A stretch of 64,000 nt of DNA, taken from assembly GCA_023417655.1 (NCBI GenBank), contig JAEZFD010000031.1, positions 1-64,000 of the forward strand. The letters run 5' to 3'. A program made the translations under genes and the position numbers. Below are positions 1-8,355 of the stretch, in pieces. Position 1 is the stretch's first letter. Every line of letters starts with the position of its first letter. The notes under the pieces are model-generated. The model saw only the letters and a list, made by a program, of their open reading frames with translations. It was not told the origin of the DNA and made no database searches. The stretch is from Planctomycetota bacterium (lineage in GTDB: Bacteria; Planctomycetota; Planctomycetia; Planctomycetales; Planctomycetaceae).

Positions 1-20
1 CCCCCCCCCCCCCCCCCCCC
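1..20. other. Homopolymer C run at the window edge
   Basis: The first 20 bases are all C, followed by ordinary sequence of mixed composition. No gene or regulatory element explains a pure C tract here. I read it as an assembly or sequencing artefact at a contig end rather than biology. Confidence 0.6.
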
Positions 21-802
21 TCGGGCGCGCGGGCTTCCATGTTTATGGCGCCTTGACTGAGACATTGAACCATGTGTTGCGAAGTGGGGTGATATCTTCG
101 TGAGCGATCGGCGGCGTTGAGTTTGTCAGGCCGATCTCTCTGAGCAACACCATACGAGTTCTCCGGAAGAGACGACCGTCGGCGCTGGGGCGGTAAGATT
201 GCATAAGCGATTAGCGTCCTTCGTCGGTGAGCGGGGCACCGTCGTCCATGGCTTGGCTCCTCGAAAGGGAGTGGTATCCCCCTCCTCAACGGAGTCCATG
301 CCAGCTCTCGTTCCTACACCAGTTGAAAACACCGCTCCGATTGAGACGGGGAGCGATTCAGAGACTCCGGAAAGGTGATAAAGTCACCAGGGAGAGGAAA
401 ACGTTGCTGCCGGCAAACTTGGGATACGACTTGCCTCTTCTGACTGGGACGTCGCGTCATCATGTGGAGCGAACGGGTCTCCAAAGTTCGTTTACATCTT
501 TGCCGGTCCAGTCTCGGAGCCGAATTAGCCCGTGAGCCAATTGTCTTCAGAGTCTTCTTCAACTCTACTGTCGCCAAACGCTTTCTTACGGGGCTGAGGC
601 CCTGAGTCAGCACCGGAGAGAAGATTCCGAGTCTGATGGACATCGTTTCCGTGCCTGGCATTTGGCCGCTGAACTAGCTCTCATTTAATCAAGGCATCGA
701 TAAAGTCCCCCGTTGACAGCATCAATAGTGTTGGTACGATGTCGGAAACGTGTTGGTGAATCTTTCAAACGCCTGATGCTATCCTTCAGGAAGGCGTTCC
801 CA
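21..802. other. No recognisable gene
   Basis: Short open frames exist on both strands, but they overlap each other antisense, have arginine- and serine-rich shadow composition and match no family I know. The last bases (788-794, AGGAAGG) serve as ribosome binding site for the next gene. I see nothing else in this stretch. Confidence 0.5.
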
Positions 803-1483
803 ATGCCCGGGAAGTCGAAGTCTTACGCCAGACGTCGAACAATCGTTGCCCCGGCGGGAGCGACGAAGGCGCAACGGATCTTCCTCGATCTCAGAAGCAA
901 AATTCTTTGCGGATCGATCCGACCTGAATCCCGATTAACATTGCGGCCACTTGCTTCGGAATATGGGACGGGGATTAATGCCGTTTCGGAAGCTGTGAAA
1001 GCACTTGCATCAGAGGGCTTAGTTACTCTCGAAGGTCACGCTGGTGCACGGGTGATTCCCCGCGATTTGAATCGCATTCGCGGGGAATTCATTTTGCGAA
1101 TTGCCATTGAATGCGAAACCGTCCGTCGCTGTACAGAGACGATCGACGAGGTTCAGATGGCTGTACTTGAGGGTATGGCAGTGAAAGTTGACCGACTTTT
1201 TGAAGAAGGCGATCAGCTCACGGAGTGCCGGTTGGCAGATGTGCAATTTCATCTGACGATTGCCGACTTTTCAGGAGTAGGACAGCTGAAGGATGCACTC
1301 ATTCCTCTGCTGGATCGACTCGTCATGCTCGATCAAACTGAAACCAGGACAGCGGAGATTCCTGGACAGAAACATCTCGAGGTCTTCGAATGCCTCAAAT
1401 CACGAGATCCGGTGGCTGCCGCTCAGATCATGCGTCGACACCTGGAGCACTCAATGAATCTCTCTCTTGCATTGCTGTATTAG
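803..1483 (+). CDS. GntR-family transcriptional regulator, FCD (FadR-like) subfamily
   Basis: A DNA-binding regulator of 226 residues. The N-terminal winged helix-turn-helix (about residues 20-85) includes LRSKILCGSIRPESRL and the recognition-helix region ending in ALASEGLV, typical of GntR proteins. The C-terminal all-helical FCD ligand domain shows ADVQFHLTIA, QKHLEVFECLKSRD and RRHLEHS, whose Asp and His residues form the usual metal/ligand site. I chose ATG 803 because AGGAAGG lies 8 bases upstream; an in-frame start at 713 would add 30 residues without family resemblance. FCD regulators usually repress catabolic genes for organic acids or sugars, but no catabolic neighbour is present, so the target is unknown. 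A stem-loop follows the stop. Confidence 0.85.
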   Translation: MPGKSKSYARRRTIVAPAGATKAQRIFLDLRSKILCGSIRPESRLTLRPLASEYGTGINAVSEAVKALASEGLVTLEGHAGARVIPRDLNRIRGEFILRIAIECETVRRCTETIDEVQMAVLEGMAVKVDRLFEEGDQLTECRLADVQFHLTIADFSGVGQLKDALIPLLDRLVMLDQTETRTAEIPGQKHLEVFECLKSRDPVAAAQIMRRHLEHSMNLSLALLY

Positions 1484-1520
1484 CGAAATTTAACCAACGA
1501 CGTTCGCGGACATTCAGAGA

Positions 1521-1556
1521 CTTCATCTTACGCCAATCAGGCGTAGGCAGATGAAG
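1521..1556 (+). terminator. Stem-loop after the GntR gene, probable terminator
   Basis: CTTCATCT (1521-1528) pairs perfectly with AGATGAAG (1549-1556), and inside it ACGCC pairs with GGCGT around a 5-base loop. It starts 37 bases after the GntR stop. The T-tract that follows is weak (CCGTATTTCG), so termination strength is uncertain. Confidence 0.5.
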
Positions 1557-1762
1557 CCGTATTTCGATTCGCCCCTATGCGATCCGGAGCTCCGAAACTT
1601 CGGGGAAGGGGGAGATGATGAGCACGTGTTGCAGTTCAGTTCTTGCGCTCAATGTCGAGGCAGCCGGAATTTGTGTCGAGCATTGTATTTCGGTTGCTGC
1701 CTCTCACTCGATTCCTGAGTGAATCCATTTTCTCTCTTTCCAGACCACGGGAGTTGGACACC

Positions 1763-2779
1763 ATGTGTGATCGTGGCGAATCGAAATGTATTCTGAGAGT
1801 CCGCGCCCATGACCATAAGTTTTCACGGGGGGATCATTTCCGTCTCAGCAGGGGTTTCACGTTGATTGAGCTTCTGGTTGTCATCGCAATCATTGCGGTG
1901 CTTGTCTCCTTATTGTTGCCAGCAGTGCAGCAGGCACGAGAGGCCGCCCGTCGAAGCCAGTGCAAAAACAATCTCAAGCAACTGGGATTAGCGATGCACA
2001 ATTACCTGGATACACATTCTGTCCTCCCACCGGGATTCGTTCAATCGGGAACGACAACCCTCAATCAGTGGACATGGGTTTCTTTAATCCTCCCCTTAAT
2101 TGATCAGTCCGCGTTATATGCCAAAGCCGATTTCAACAAAAATGCAGGCTCGATTACGGCGACGACTCCTTATCGGGCCGTCACCGCTCAACCGCTGACT
2201 GTCATGCTCTGCCCGTCCGATTCAAATAATTTACGGGGAGCACCCGCACCTGGCAGTGCTGGAAATTATGCACGAGGAAACTATGGGGCGAGCGCGGGGA
2301 TCGGCCCTATGACGGCAGTGACAACGGAAGCTCAGGCGAAAGCCGCGTTGTATCGGCCAAATGTCGGACCATTCGAAGCAAACTCCCGAACATCCTCGGC
2401 TGAGTTCCGTGACGGCATGAGTAACTCAATCTTGATCAGCGAGCTCAGAGTCGGCACAGGTGGTCCTAATAATGACCAGCGAGGCGTGCTGCATTATCCT
2501 GAAGGCCCTTTCTTCACCGTCAACTCGACGCCCAACTCCAGTGTCCCCGACTCAACCCGCGCTGACCGATGCTTCGTTGACACGGATCCCCCTTGCTCAG
2601 GCGACTACACCGCATTCAACACGAAACGCCTGATCTGGAGTTCCCGCAGTCTGCACACGGGAGGGGTGCAGACGGTTCTCGCCGATGGCTCAGTGCGATT
2701 TCTCAGCGAGAACATTAATCTCGAAACCTGGCAGGCACTGGGAATCCACAACGATGGTAAAACTCTGGGAGAATTCTAG
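1763..2779 (+). CDS. DUF1559 pseudopilin-like protein with H-x9-DG signature
   Basis: A 338-residue member of the planctomycete DUF1559 family. It has a type IV prepilin-like N-terminus: a short basic leader, then GFTLIELLVVIAII and a hydrophobic helix, followed by LLLPAVQQAREAARRSQC. The C-terminus carries the H-x9-DG processing-associated motif (HTGGVQTVLADGSVRF). Cleavage would be expected between G and F of GFTLIE. I chose ATG 1763 because GGGAG lies about 9 bases upstream; the frame is open back to 1643 but that extension is unlike the family. These proteins are thought to be exported, perhaps as pseudopilins; their function is unproven. The following lipoprotein ATG directly abuts this stop, a common planctomycete pairing. 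Confidence 0.9.
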   Translation: MCDRGESKCILRVRAHDHKFSRGDHFRLSRGFTLIELLVVIAIIAVLVSLLLPAVQQAREAARRSQCKNNLKQLGLAMHNYLDTHSVLPPGFVQSGTTTLNQWTWVSLILPLIDQSALYAKADFNKNAGSITATTPYRAVTAQPLTVMLCPSDSNNLRGAPAPGSAGNYARGNYGASAGIGPMTAVTTEAQAKAALYRPNVGPFEANSRTSSAEFRDGMSNSILISELRVGTGGPNNDQRGVLHYPEGPFFTVNSTPNSSVPDSTRADRCFVDTDPPCSGDYTAFNTKRLIWSSRSLHTGGVQTVLADGSVRFLSENINLETWQALGIHNDGKTLGEF

Positions 2780-3256
2780 ATGAAAGCCAACCTGAAGTCC
2801 GGCGCCCTCCTGCTCTGTGGATTGATCGTTTCTGGTGTAAACATGGGCTGCGGTTCAAATGGTCCTCAAAGGGCAGCGGTCAGCGGCACCGTGACTGTCG
2901 ACGGCGCCACGCTGGAAGAAGGCGTCATTTCGTTTCTGCCGATGGGGGAAACAAAAGGGCCGACAAGCGGAGCGAGGATTATCGGCGGGAAATATACGAT
3001 CCCCGCGGTCAGCGGCCCCGTCTTAGGGATGCACCGAGTCGAGATTACCGCCAGGCGAAAGGCTCGACAAACACTTCCTATCGGGAAAGCCTCCTCTGAT
3101 GCCGGGACTGAGTCCTCCGCATCAGAGGAAACTCTGAACCAGTTCATCCCCCCCAACTATAACTCCAAGTCGACTCTGACATTCGACGTGAAGGCGGGTA
3201 AGAACGAATTCGATATTCCTCTTCAGTTGACGCAAGGCAGTCTGGCGGGCAAGTAG
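2780..3256 (+). CDS. Small planctomycete lipoprotein with carboxypeptidase-regulatory-like fold
   Basis: A 158-residue protein with a lipoprotein signal peptide: MKANLKSG, a hydrophobic stretch and a lipobox ending GVNMGC, with Cys24 as lipidation site. The mature part begins VSGTVTVDGATLEEGVISFLP, the beta-sandwich repeat typical of planctomycete carboxypeptidase-regulatory-like lipoproteins, then a Ser-rich linker and NEFDIPLQL near the C-terminus. The ATG follows the DUF1559 stop with no gap (TAGATG), so the two are cotranscribed and probably translationally coupled. Function is unknown; a surface or periplasmic role beside the pseudopilin is inferred. Confidence 0.85.
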   Translation: MKANLKSGALLLCGLIVSGVNMGCGSNGPQRAAVSGTVTVDGATLEEGVISFLPMGETKGPTSGARIIGGKYTIPAVSGPVLGMHRVEITARRKARQTLPIGKASSDAGTESSASEETLNQFIPPNYNSKSTLTFDVKAGKNEFDIPLQLTQGSLAGK

Positions 3257-3532
3257 CTTCGGATGCAACGCCGCTGGCTTGGGCACCGACTGTCCTTCAT
3301 CCCAGAGATACCGGATAGTACGTACTGTTAGCTGACAACGGTCCGTGGCTGTTTGATGTTTCCGCAGATAGCCTTGTCGAAACTGACTCGCCATTCGCCC
3401 TCGCTCGGATGCGATTCCGCACAAAACTCTCATCATGGGGAGTGCTTGGGCACGCGCATACAACTCTGGTGCGACGCGATGATTGGGGACAATGTGCTGC
3501 CGACTGCTGCTCCTTCCATCGGCATCGTAGGT

Positions 3533-3748
3533 CTAACTCCCCAGAGTCCTGCCGATAATGAAGCAGATTCCGATCAGAAATGCCGCGATGACCACTGCCG
3601 CGGCCATATTTCCTTTCTTGATCTCTTCTACAAAGTCAATCCGCGTCTCCACGATGTCAAACAGCTTATAGCCGATGAATGACAGGATGATTCCAATGAT
3701 TCCGAATGTGGTGGCAAAGAGGACGGAATGAAGCAACGACTCCCACAT
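3533..3748 (-). CDS. DUF350 small inner-membrane protein, last gene of the hxs operon
   Basis: A 71-residue protein with two hydrophobic segments. The region DIVETRIDFVEEIKKGNMAAAVVIAAFLIGI matches the conserved core of DUF350 (Phe-Asp...EEI..GN.AAA...A...IGI). DUF350 proteins are two- or four-helix membrane proteins of unknown function; this one is about one repeat unit long. It begins 11 bases after the hxsC stop on the same strand, so it is almost certainly in the hxs transcription unit. A role in membrane anchoring or export of the modified HxsA product is only inference from position. Confidence 0.8.
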   Translation of the reverse strand: MWESLLHSVLFATTFGIIGIILSFIGYKLFDIVETRIDFVEEIKKGNMAAAVVIAAFLIGICFIIGRTLGS

Positions 3749-3759
3749 GATTGTCTCTT

Positions 3760-4941
3760 TCAGTTGATTGGGTGAGAAAAAGGTCTCAGTTGGTTCGGGA
3801 TCTCATCCACAGACAGCGCTCGAATGCTGTCGCTCATCTTGAACCGGGACGAGGAAAATAGGCCACCGCATAAATCGTGCGCCGCGCAGTGTTGGCAGCA
3901 CGTCAGATACTCGTTCTTCCAGTCTGAAATGCTCTTTCTCGCAAACGGCCATAGCTCTTTTCTGAGCAGACAAAGCTGATGGTTGTAAATCGAGACGTTC
4001 ATATGTGCCTGATCGAGGATCCGAATCGCCGCTTCGAGCTCTTCCTGATAGTCGACCGGATCGATCCAGAGCGCTTCCATGTTCATTCGCACATAGCCCA
4101 TGTTCTCCAGCCCCATGAGTGCGACATGTTCAACAAATGGAAGGTTGCGAGCGATGAACTTTGCAAGTTGAGGCAACCGGGGGATCGTTTCGCGATGCAG
4201 CACCACTCGCACCTCCACCCGTTGCCTGCAGCGTTCCAGATTCATGATTCCCCGAAGCGTTTGGTCAAAAGCTCCTGCGGCCTGAACCACGAAATCGTGT
4301 TTGTGCGGGATGTCTGAATAAAGCGGAATTCCGACGACTAAGTCGGGGTGATTCAGCTTCTGGAATTCCTGACATAGCGACAGGTAGTTGAACATTCTTC
4401 CATTCGAAAGGATATGAATTGCAGTCTGCGGCAGATGGTCTTTGCATTTTTGAAGGATCTCCAAAAGGAGGTCCCCGAGGAGTGTGGGCTCCCCACCCGT
4501 AATTCCAATCTCTCGGGTCTCGGCGGACATTAATGGAATTGCTTCCAGATAAGCCCTTGCGAGAAAGCGGTCATCTCCCTGCTTCGGAGGCTGAGAACAC
4601 ATAACACAGTTCGAATTGCACTGCTCGGTCAGAAGCATTGAGTTCGAATTCGCCAGTCGGCGATACATGACCCAGATTTCGCCGACACGGGGATTCACTC
4701 GAATGACGTCCCCGGGGGAAAGATGGTGTAATCGGGCGGGAAGCTGGATCGTCCTCACTTCTGGAACGGACTTAACAGTGTGGGCGGCTTTATGGAGGCA
4801 GACTCGCGGAGTGTCCTGCACCGCATCGTTGAGTCCATCCAGCAGTAAAGCTTCGTCGGATGTCGTTGACCCGGTAGCGACTCGCACGACGAAGGGATCT
4901 TCATCCCAAAATTCGTGGAAGCGTGCGGTGAGATGGATCAT
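3760..4941 (-). CDS. hxsC: His-Xaa-Ser system radical SAM maturase HxsC
   Basis: A 393-residue radical SAM enzyme. The iron-sulfur/SAM site is the C-x3-C-x2-C motif CNSNCVMC at residues 108-115, followed by the glycine-rich GITGGEPTLLGD. The long N-terminal domain before the cluster motif, and a C-terminal cysteine set (CCQHCAAHDLCGG), fit HxsC. In the family it acts with HxsB to modify the HxsA precursor, probably within or near its His-Xaa-Ser repeats; the chemistry is not known to me. It starts 9 bases after the hxsB stop, with AGGAGAG-like sequence upstream of the ATG, and DUF350 follows closely. It is intact. Confidence 0.9.
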   Translation of the reverse strand: MIHLTARFHEFWDEDPFVVRVATGSTTSDEALLLDGLNDAVQDTPRVCLHKAAHTVKSVPEVRTIQLPARLHHLSPGDVIRVNPRVGEIWVMYRRLANSNSMLLTEQCNSNCVMCSQPPKQGDDRFLARAYLEAIPLMSAETREIGITGGEPTLLGDLLLEILQKCKDHLPQTAIHILSNGRMFNYLSLCQEFQKLNHPDLVVGIPLYSDIPHKHDFVVQAAGAFDQTLRGIMNLERCRQRVEVRVVLHRETIPRLPQLAKFIARNLPFVEHVALMGLENMGYVRMNMEALWIDPVDYQEELEAAIRILDQAHMNVSIYNHQLCLLRKELWPFARKSISDWKNEYLTCCQHCAAHDLCGGLFSSSRFKMSDSIRALSVDEIPNQLRPFSHPIN

Positions 4942-4950
4942 GGAACTCTC

Positions 4951-6426
4951 CTAAATCCATGATCTCAGAATGGCTGCCGCTGAAGGATCATCTTCCATGA
5001 GCTGGATCAGGAGTCGGAACACTCCCATGTTCTTCTGGCAGAATCCGCTCATCGGCTTCAATCCCACGAGGTCGCCTTGAGTTGCGTGATGATAGACCGG
5101 GTCACTGCCGCAATATGGTAGGAACCCACAATCGCTACACATGGGCATCGCCTCTGTCATGGTTGTCTGTATCATCTCTGCGAAGGATTCAGAGGACAGA
5201 ACTTCTTCATAAGAGTGCTGATGCAGGTTTCCGAGTCGGAATGTCTGATCGCCCGTTTCCGCCAGCATCCGCCCTTCATCAGAGGCATAGATGTCACCAT
5301 TGTAATTGAACGCAAGAACGCTGATGCCGATACCGGACGGTGATTGCAGATCGACATAGCTCGTGGGATAGGGAGTCAGCATCTTGCGCAGAATCAAGCT
5401 GGCATACTCTTCTCGAATCGGAACTCCGCGGCGATTCCAATCCAGAAGATAGGCGAGACCTTGCCGATAGAACTCCAACCACTGTTCTGTCTGATAGCGG
5501 CTTGCCATTCCCGTCTTGACGGCAAAACCATAAGGGCTGAGCGGACGGAGAAAAATCGATTCGAATCCCAATGCCACGTACTCATCGATGATCTCTCGGA
5601 CCTGCGAGAGGCTGGCCTCAGTGGTCGTCATCAGAGCGGCGACACGATCCGGCCCCAACGATTTCTGAATTCTGCGAATTCCATCTACGGCGAGCTGATA
5701 ACTGTTGCCACCCGGGCGAGGCCGGTTGCGGTTATGAAGTCCTTCCGGACCGTCAATGCTGGTCGAAAAGACGATTTCGTGCAGTCTGGCAAATTCCAGG
5801 ATCTCATCAGTGAGGTACACGAGATTCGATGTGATCACATATTGAATCTGACGGCCTTCGTGCTGGTTCCGGGCATTGACCCGTTCCACGATGACTTGGA
5901 TCAATTCGAAGTTGAGCAGTGGTTCGCCTCCCTGAAACTCAACTTTAAGTGTTGGCGACGGTGACTTAAACATGAAGTCGATTGCCTTCTGTGCGGAGGC
6001 CAGACTCATGTCAAACGCATTCTTATCTGCAGATTGCCGCGACACCTGACAATACGGACAGCTGTGATCGCAACGCAGAGAGACAACGAAAAGGAAGAGA
6101 CCAGTAAAGTTCGACAGAAAAGCCTGCTTGGTCCGGCATTTGACTGAAAGCAGGTCCAGCGCCACTGTGGAGTCGCCGTCTAGCAAGAAGTGCCTGGCCT
6201 TCAGTTCATCGTACTCCGGGACGTCTTGCGCTAGTTGATGTCGGATGAACTGCTGCAGCTGGGCTTCCGGGAGGACGATGTACTCACCTACTAAGTTCGT
6301 CAACACATAACGCTCTAAGTCCAGGCGGATAAACCGAAATGGGAGCAATGAATAGGCGGTGGACCGCCGAGTACGATATTGCGTCTCTGGTGTGAAGCGG
6401 TCATTGAGGATTGGAAGTAACAGCAT
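4951..6426 (-). CDS. hxsB: His-Xaa-Ser system radical SAM maturase HxsB
   Basis: A 491-residue radical SAM protein of the SPASM/peptide-maturase type. An N-terminal domain (about 1-110) precedes the cluster motif CDHSCPYC (Cys119, Cys123, Cys126); VEFQGGEPLLNF is the GGE motif of SAM binding. The C-terminus has CSDCGFLPYCGSDP, the extra cysteines expected for auxiliary iron-sulfur clusters. Together with the HxsA repeats and HxsC this identifies HxsB. It probably acts on the HxsA precursor in the cytoplasm before export. It lies between hxsD (27 bases upstream) and hxsC (9 bases downstream). Confidence 0.92.
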   Translation of the reverse strand: MLLLPILNDRFTPETQYRTRRSTAYSLLPFRFIRLDLERYVLTNLVGEYIVLPEAQLQQFIRHQLAQDVPEYDELKARHFLLDGDSTVALDLLSVKCRTKQAFLSNFTGLFLFVVSLRCDHSCPYCQVSRQSADKNAFDMSLASAQKAIDFMFKSPSPTLKVEFQGGEPLLNFELIQVIVERVNARNQHEGRQIQYVITSNLVYLTDEILEFARLHEIVFSTSIDGPEGLHNRNRPRPGGNSYQLAVDGIRRIQKSLGPDRVAALMTTTEASLSQVREIIDEYVALGFESIFLRPLSPYGFAVKTGMASRYQTEQWLEFYRQGLAYLLDWNRRGVPIREEYASLILRKMLTPYPTSYVDLQSPSGIGISVLAFNYNGDIYASDEGRMLAETGDQTFRLGNLHQHSYEEVLSSESFAEMIQTTMTEAMPMCSDCGFLPYCGSDPVYHHATQGDLVGLKPMSGFCQKNMGVFRLLIQLMEDDPSAAAILRSWI

Positions 6427-6452
6427 TGAAGGGTCCGGCGGAACGTGTGCGG

Positions 6453-6797
6453 TTACTTGCCTCGATCAGGAGTTTGAATTCCCAGCGGATCTTCACGGAA
6501 GTCAGCAGTTTCCCCAGTTCGGTCAAGCAGAGAGAGGGGAGAAAACGCCTGAGCCAGTATGAGGTCACGGACACGGCCTGTTTCGGCGGCGACCACTTCC
6601 CGTAATTCCTGATCGAGCGCCTCACGCCGCAGCAAGGCTGCGACACGGTCGTCCTGTTCAGGTGAAGTCGATTGAAGTCTAACGAGGCACCTTCCATCGA
6701 TCATTTCAATCTGGAACGTTGCCATATCGCTGAGGCGATAGCAGGCCTTCTGGATCGCCGTCAATCGATAGCAGGAGAGATCAAAAGTCAGCGTCAT
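6453..6797 (-). CDS. hxsD: His-Xaa-Ser system protein HxsD
   Basis: A 114-residue protein without catalytic motifs. MTLTFDLSCYRLTAIQKACYRLSDMATFQI at its start resembles the HxsD N-terminal fold, in which Tyr- and Ala-rich helices follow a short strand. Its position between hxsA and hxsB supports the name. HxsD is a small accessory protein whose role, perhaps precursor binding like other peptide-recognition elements, is not established. I prefer ATG at 6797; the frame is open to a TTG at 6827 directly after the hxsA stop, which would add 10 residues. Translational coupling to hxsA is likely either way. Confidence 0.82.
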   Translation of the reverse strand: MTLTFDLSCYRLTAIQKACYRLSDMATFQIEMIDGRCLVRLQSTSPEQDDRVAALLRREALDQELREVVAAETGRVRDLILAQAFSPLSLLDRTGETADFREDPLGIQTPDRGK

Positions 6798-6827
6798 GGT
6801 TTCGGGGCCATTCGAGCCGTGTGGCAA

Positions 6828-7691
6828 CTACTTCTTCTGAGATTGAAGTGACGGCTTTCTTATCAAATCGGTGACTTTTCCGTCCGGTCCCAAAATGCGG
6901 ACTCTCTTCGTCTGGTTGTCCAGATCGATGACTTCGTAGCCGCTGAACTTCGTCCCTTTTTCGACGACGATATTCTTCTTGAAATCGATGTCCTTGAGAA
7001 CTGCTCGCACCACGTTACCAACCGCAGCGATGCTTAATAACTCAAAGCGATACTCCGGATGGCTCATATCGACGGGAATTGCAACCGGCCTCTCTTTAGG
7101 TGACGCGACAGGGGCCCGTGGGGCTGAAGCCTCTTCGTTTGAAAGCTGTTCGACATCATCAACCCGATCATTCCGTTGAACAGGTGCCAGAGGAGTCCGA
7201 TGAGATGAACTCTCCGTAATTCCTCTGCTTTTTAAATTCGATGGCTGGCGAGCGGATCCGGTTGTCTTAGGAGAACTCGGTTTCGACTTTGCAGGTTGCG
7301 GAGGCGGCGTCTGATCGTCATTGATAGAAGAAAGGAAAGAGCTATTAAAAATGCCGGAAGAAACTCCGCGACTTGAGCCCATGCTCGCGGAGACATGGGA
7401 CCGGTGTGAGCTATGTGAACGATGGGATGAGTGAGACCGGTGACCGGCCAGCGTCCGGGAGTCGGAATGTGACGGAGCGAGGATCAGCGGGGCGACTGGG
7501 CTGGATGAGTCTGGCCTAAGAAGGAGATCCGGCGCGACTGAGATAGATTGATCCAGGACATTCTTTAACGGCTCAATCTCTGAGACGCTGGCCTGTGAAT
7601 GATTGAGCAGAGAGAAAGCGGCAGTAGCGACAGCTCCCGCGCGGAATGCAAACTGACGCCATCCACCTGGAAAGAAGTCGTTTTTATTCAT
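6828..7691 (-). CDS. hxsA: HxsA precursor with six tandem His-Xaa-Ser repeats
   Basis: The precursor of the hxs system, 287 residues. An N-terminal export-like region (GWRQFAFRAGAVATAAFSLL) precedes a Ser/Pro-rich linker. Six perfect tandem H-x-S units (HRS, HSS, HRS, HSS, HRS, HVS) follow at about residues 84-101. A second Pro/Ser-rich linker leads to a C-terminal domain of about 85 residues (PEYRFELLSIAAVGNVVRAV ... GPDGKVTDLI). I chose ATG 7691 because GAAGGTGG lies about 7 bases upstream; ATG 7712 and 7715 lack a ribosome binding site. It is the first gene of the operon. The repeats are the presumed target of HxsB/HxsC. The mature product and function are unknown. Confidence 0.92.
   Translation of the reverse strand: MNKNDFFPGGWRQFAFRAGAVATAAFSLLNHSQASVSEIEPLKNVLDQSISVAPDLLLRPDSSSPVAPLILAPSHSDSRTLAGHRSHSSHRSHSSHRSHVSASMGSSRGVSSGIFNSSFLSSINDDQTPPPQPAKSKPSSPKTTGSARQPSNLKSRGITESSSHRTPLAPVQRNDRVDDVEQLSNEEASAPRAPVASPKERPVAIPVDMSHPEYRFELLSIAAVGNVVRAVLKDIDFKKNIVVEKGTKFSGYEVIDLDNQTKRVRILGPDGKVTDLIRKPSLQSQKK
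7389..7442 (-). repeat. Coding repeat: six His-Xaa-Ser units in HxsA
   Basis: Read on the minus strand, 18 consecutive codons give HRS HSS HRS HSS HRS HVS. Synonymous codons vary between units (TCT, TCA, TCC, AGC for Ser; CAC, CAT for His), so the repeat is kept at protein level rather than being a recent DNA duplication. Confidence 0.95.
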
Positions 7692-7750
7692 TCTTCGGCC
7701 ACCTTCAATCATCACGTTAGATCAATATGTTAATGACGTGCGACGTGCCG

Positions 7751-7765
7751 AGTAAAGTGTTTACT
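7751..7765. promoter_or_regulatory. Short inverted repeat upstream of hxsA
   Basis: AGTAAA and TTTACT form perfect 6-base arms around GTG, about 60-75 bases upstream of the hxsA start in an AT-rich stretch. This is a plausible operator or promoter-proximal site for hxsA. Arms this short also arise by chance. Confidence 0.3.
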
Positions 7766-7894
7766 TTGGATAAATAAAGCATCGAATACGACATTTCCTT
7801 CAGCATGAGACACTGGCGCAGTGAGATGAGCTCTTCTCTTCAATGCAATGAAATCGGGGGCGAAACTGATTGATGAAGGGAGAGCAATCTTCCT

Positions 7895-7936
7895 GCCTGT
7901 AAGCTCCGGTTACTTGAATGGCCGGTACTTACAGGC
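7895..7936. repeat. Long intergenic stem-loop
   Basis: GCCTGTAAG (7895-7903) pairs perfectly with CTTACAGGC (7928-7936). Inside, after a 2x2 internal loop, CCGG pairs with CCGG around a 12-base loop. No T-tract follows on either strand, so it does not look like an intrinsic terminator. It could be an RNA structure in the leader of either operon, or a mobile-repeat remnant. Confidence 0.55.
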
Positions 7937-8355
7937 GAGGTTCGCTTGGGGCACTTCAAACTGGCTGGTCGGTCCCACATGAAGAGAAGACTGTATTGCT
8001 GACCGTCTCGCTTGTTAAAAAGGCTTTGGATTACGGCGTCAATCACAGTCCCTCCGCCGCCCGACCGCATCGACTTCGCCTGCGTTCTTTAATGGGCTCC
8101 ATCAGCAAGAAAAAAAGTAAGCGCCTCCCGCGTGGGGAATTCGGGCCCCCTTCTGGTGCCGAGCACTGGTCGCATGGAGTGCGCACATGTCGGCGTAGAT
8201 CTTTGGGTGACCTCACCTTGCAGGCCGAAAACTGCTTGTTTTCGACGCATTTGTCGTTTATGATGCGTCTTCTCGTCCGCCGATCGTGATCCTGCTTCCT
8301 TCCCTCCTGCCCAGCTCGATCGGCCCTGATGAGAAGGCATCCTGATTCTGTTTGG

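Noticed and set aside
126..661. Overlapping open frames of 68-115 codons on both strands
   Set aside because: They overlap antisense, have shadow-like Arg/Ser composition and no ribosome binding sites or family resemblance.
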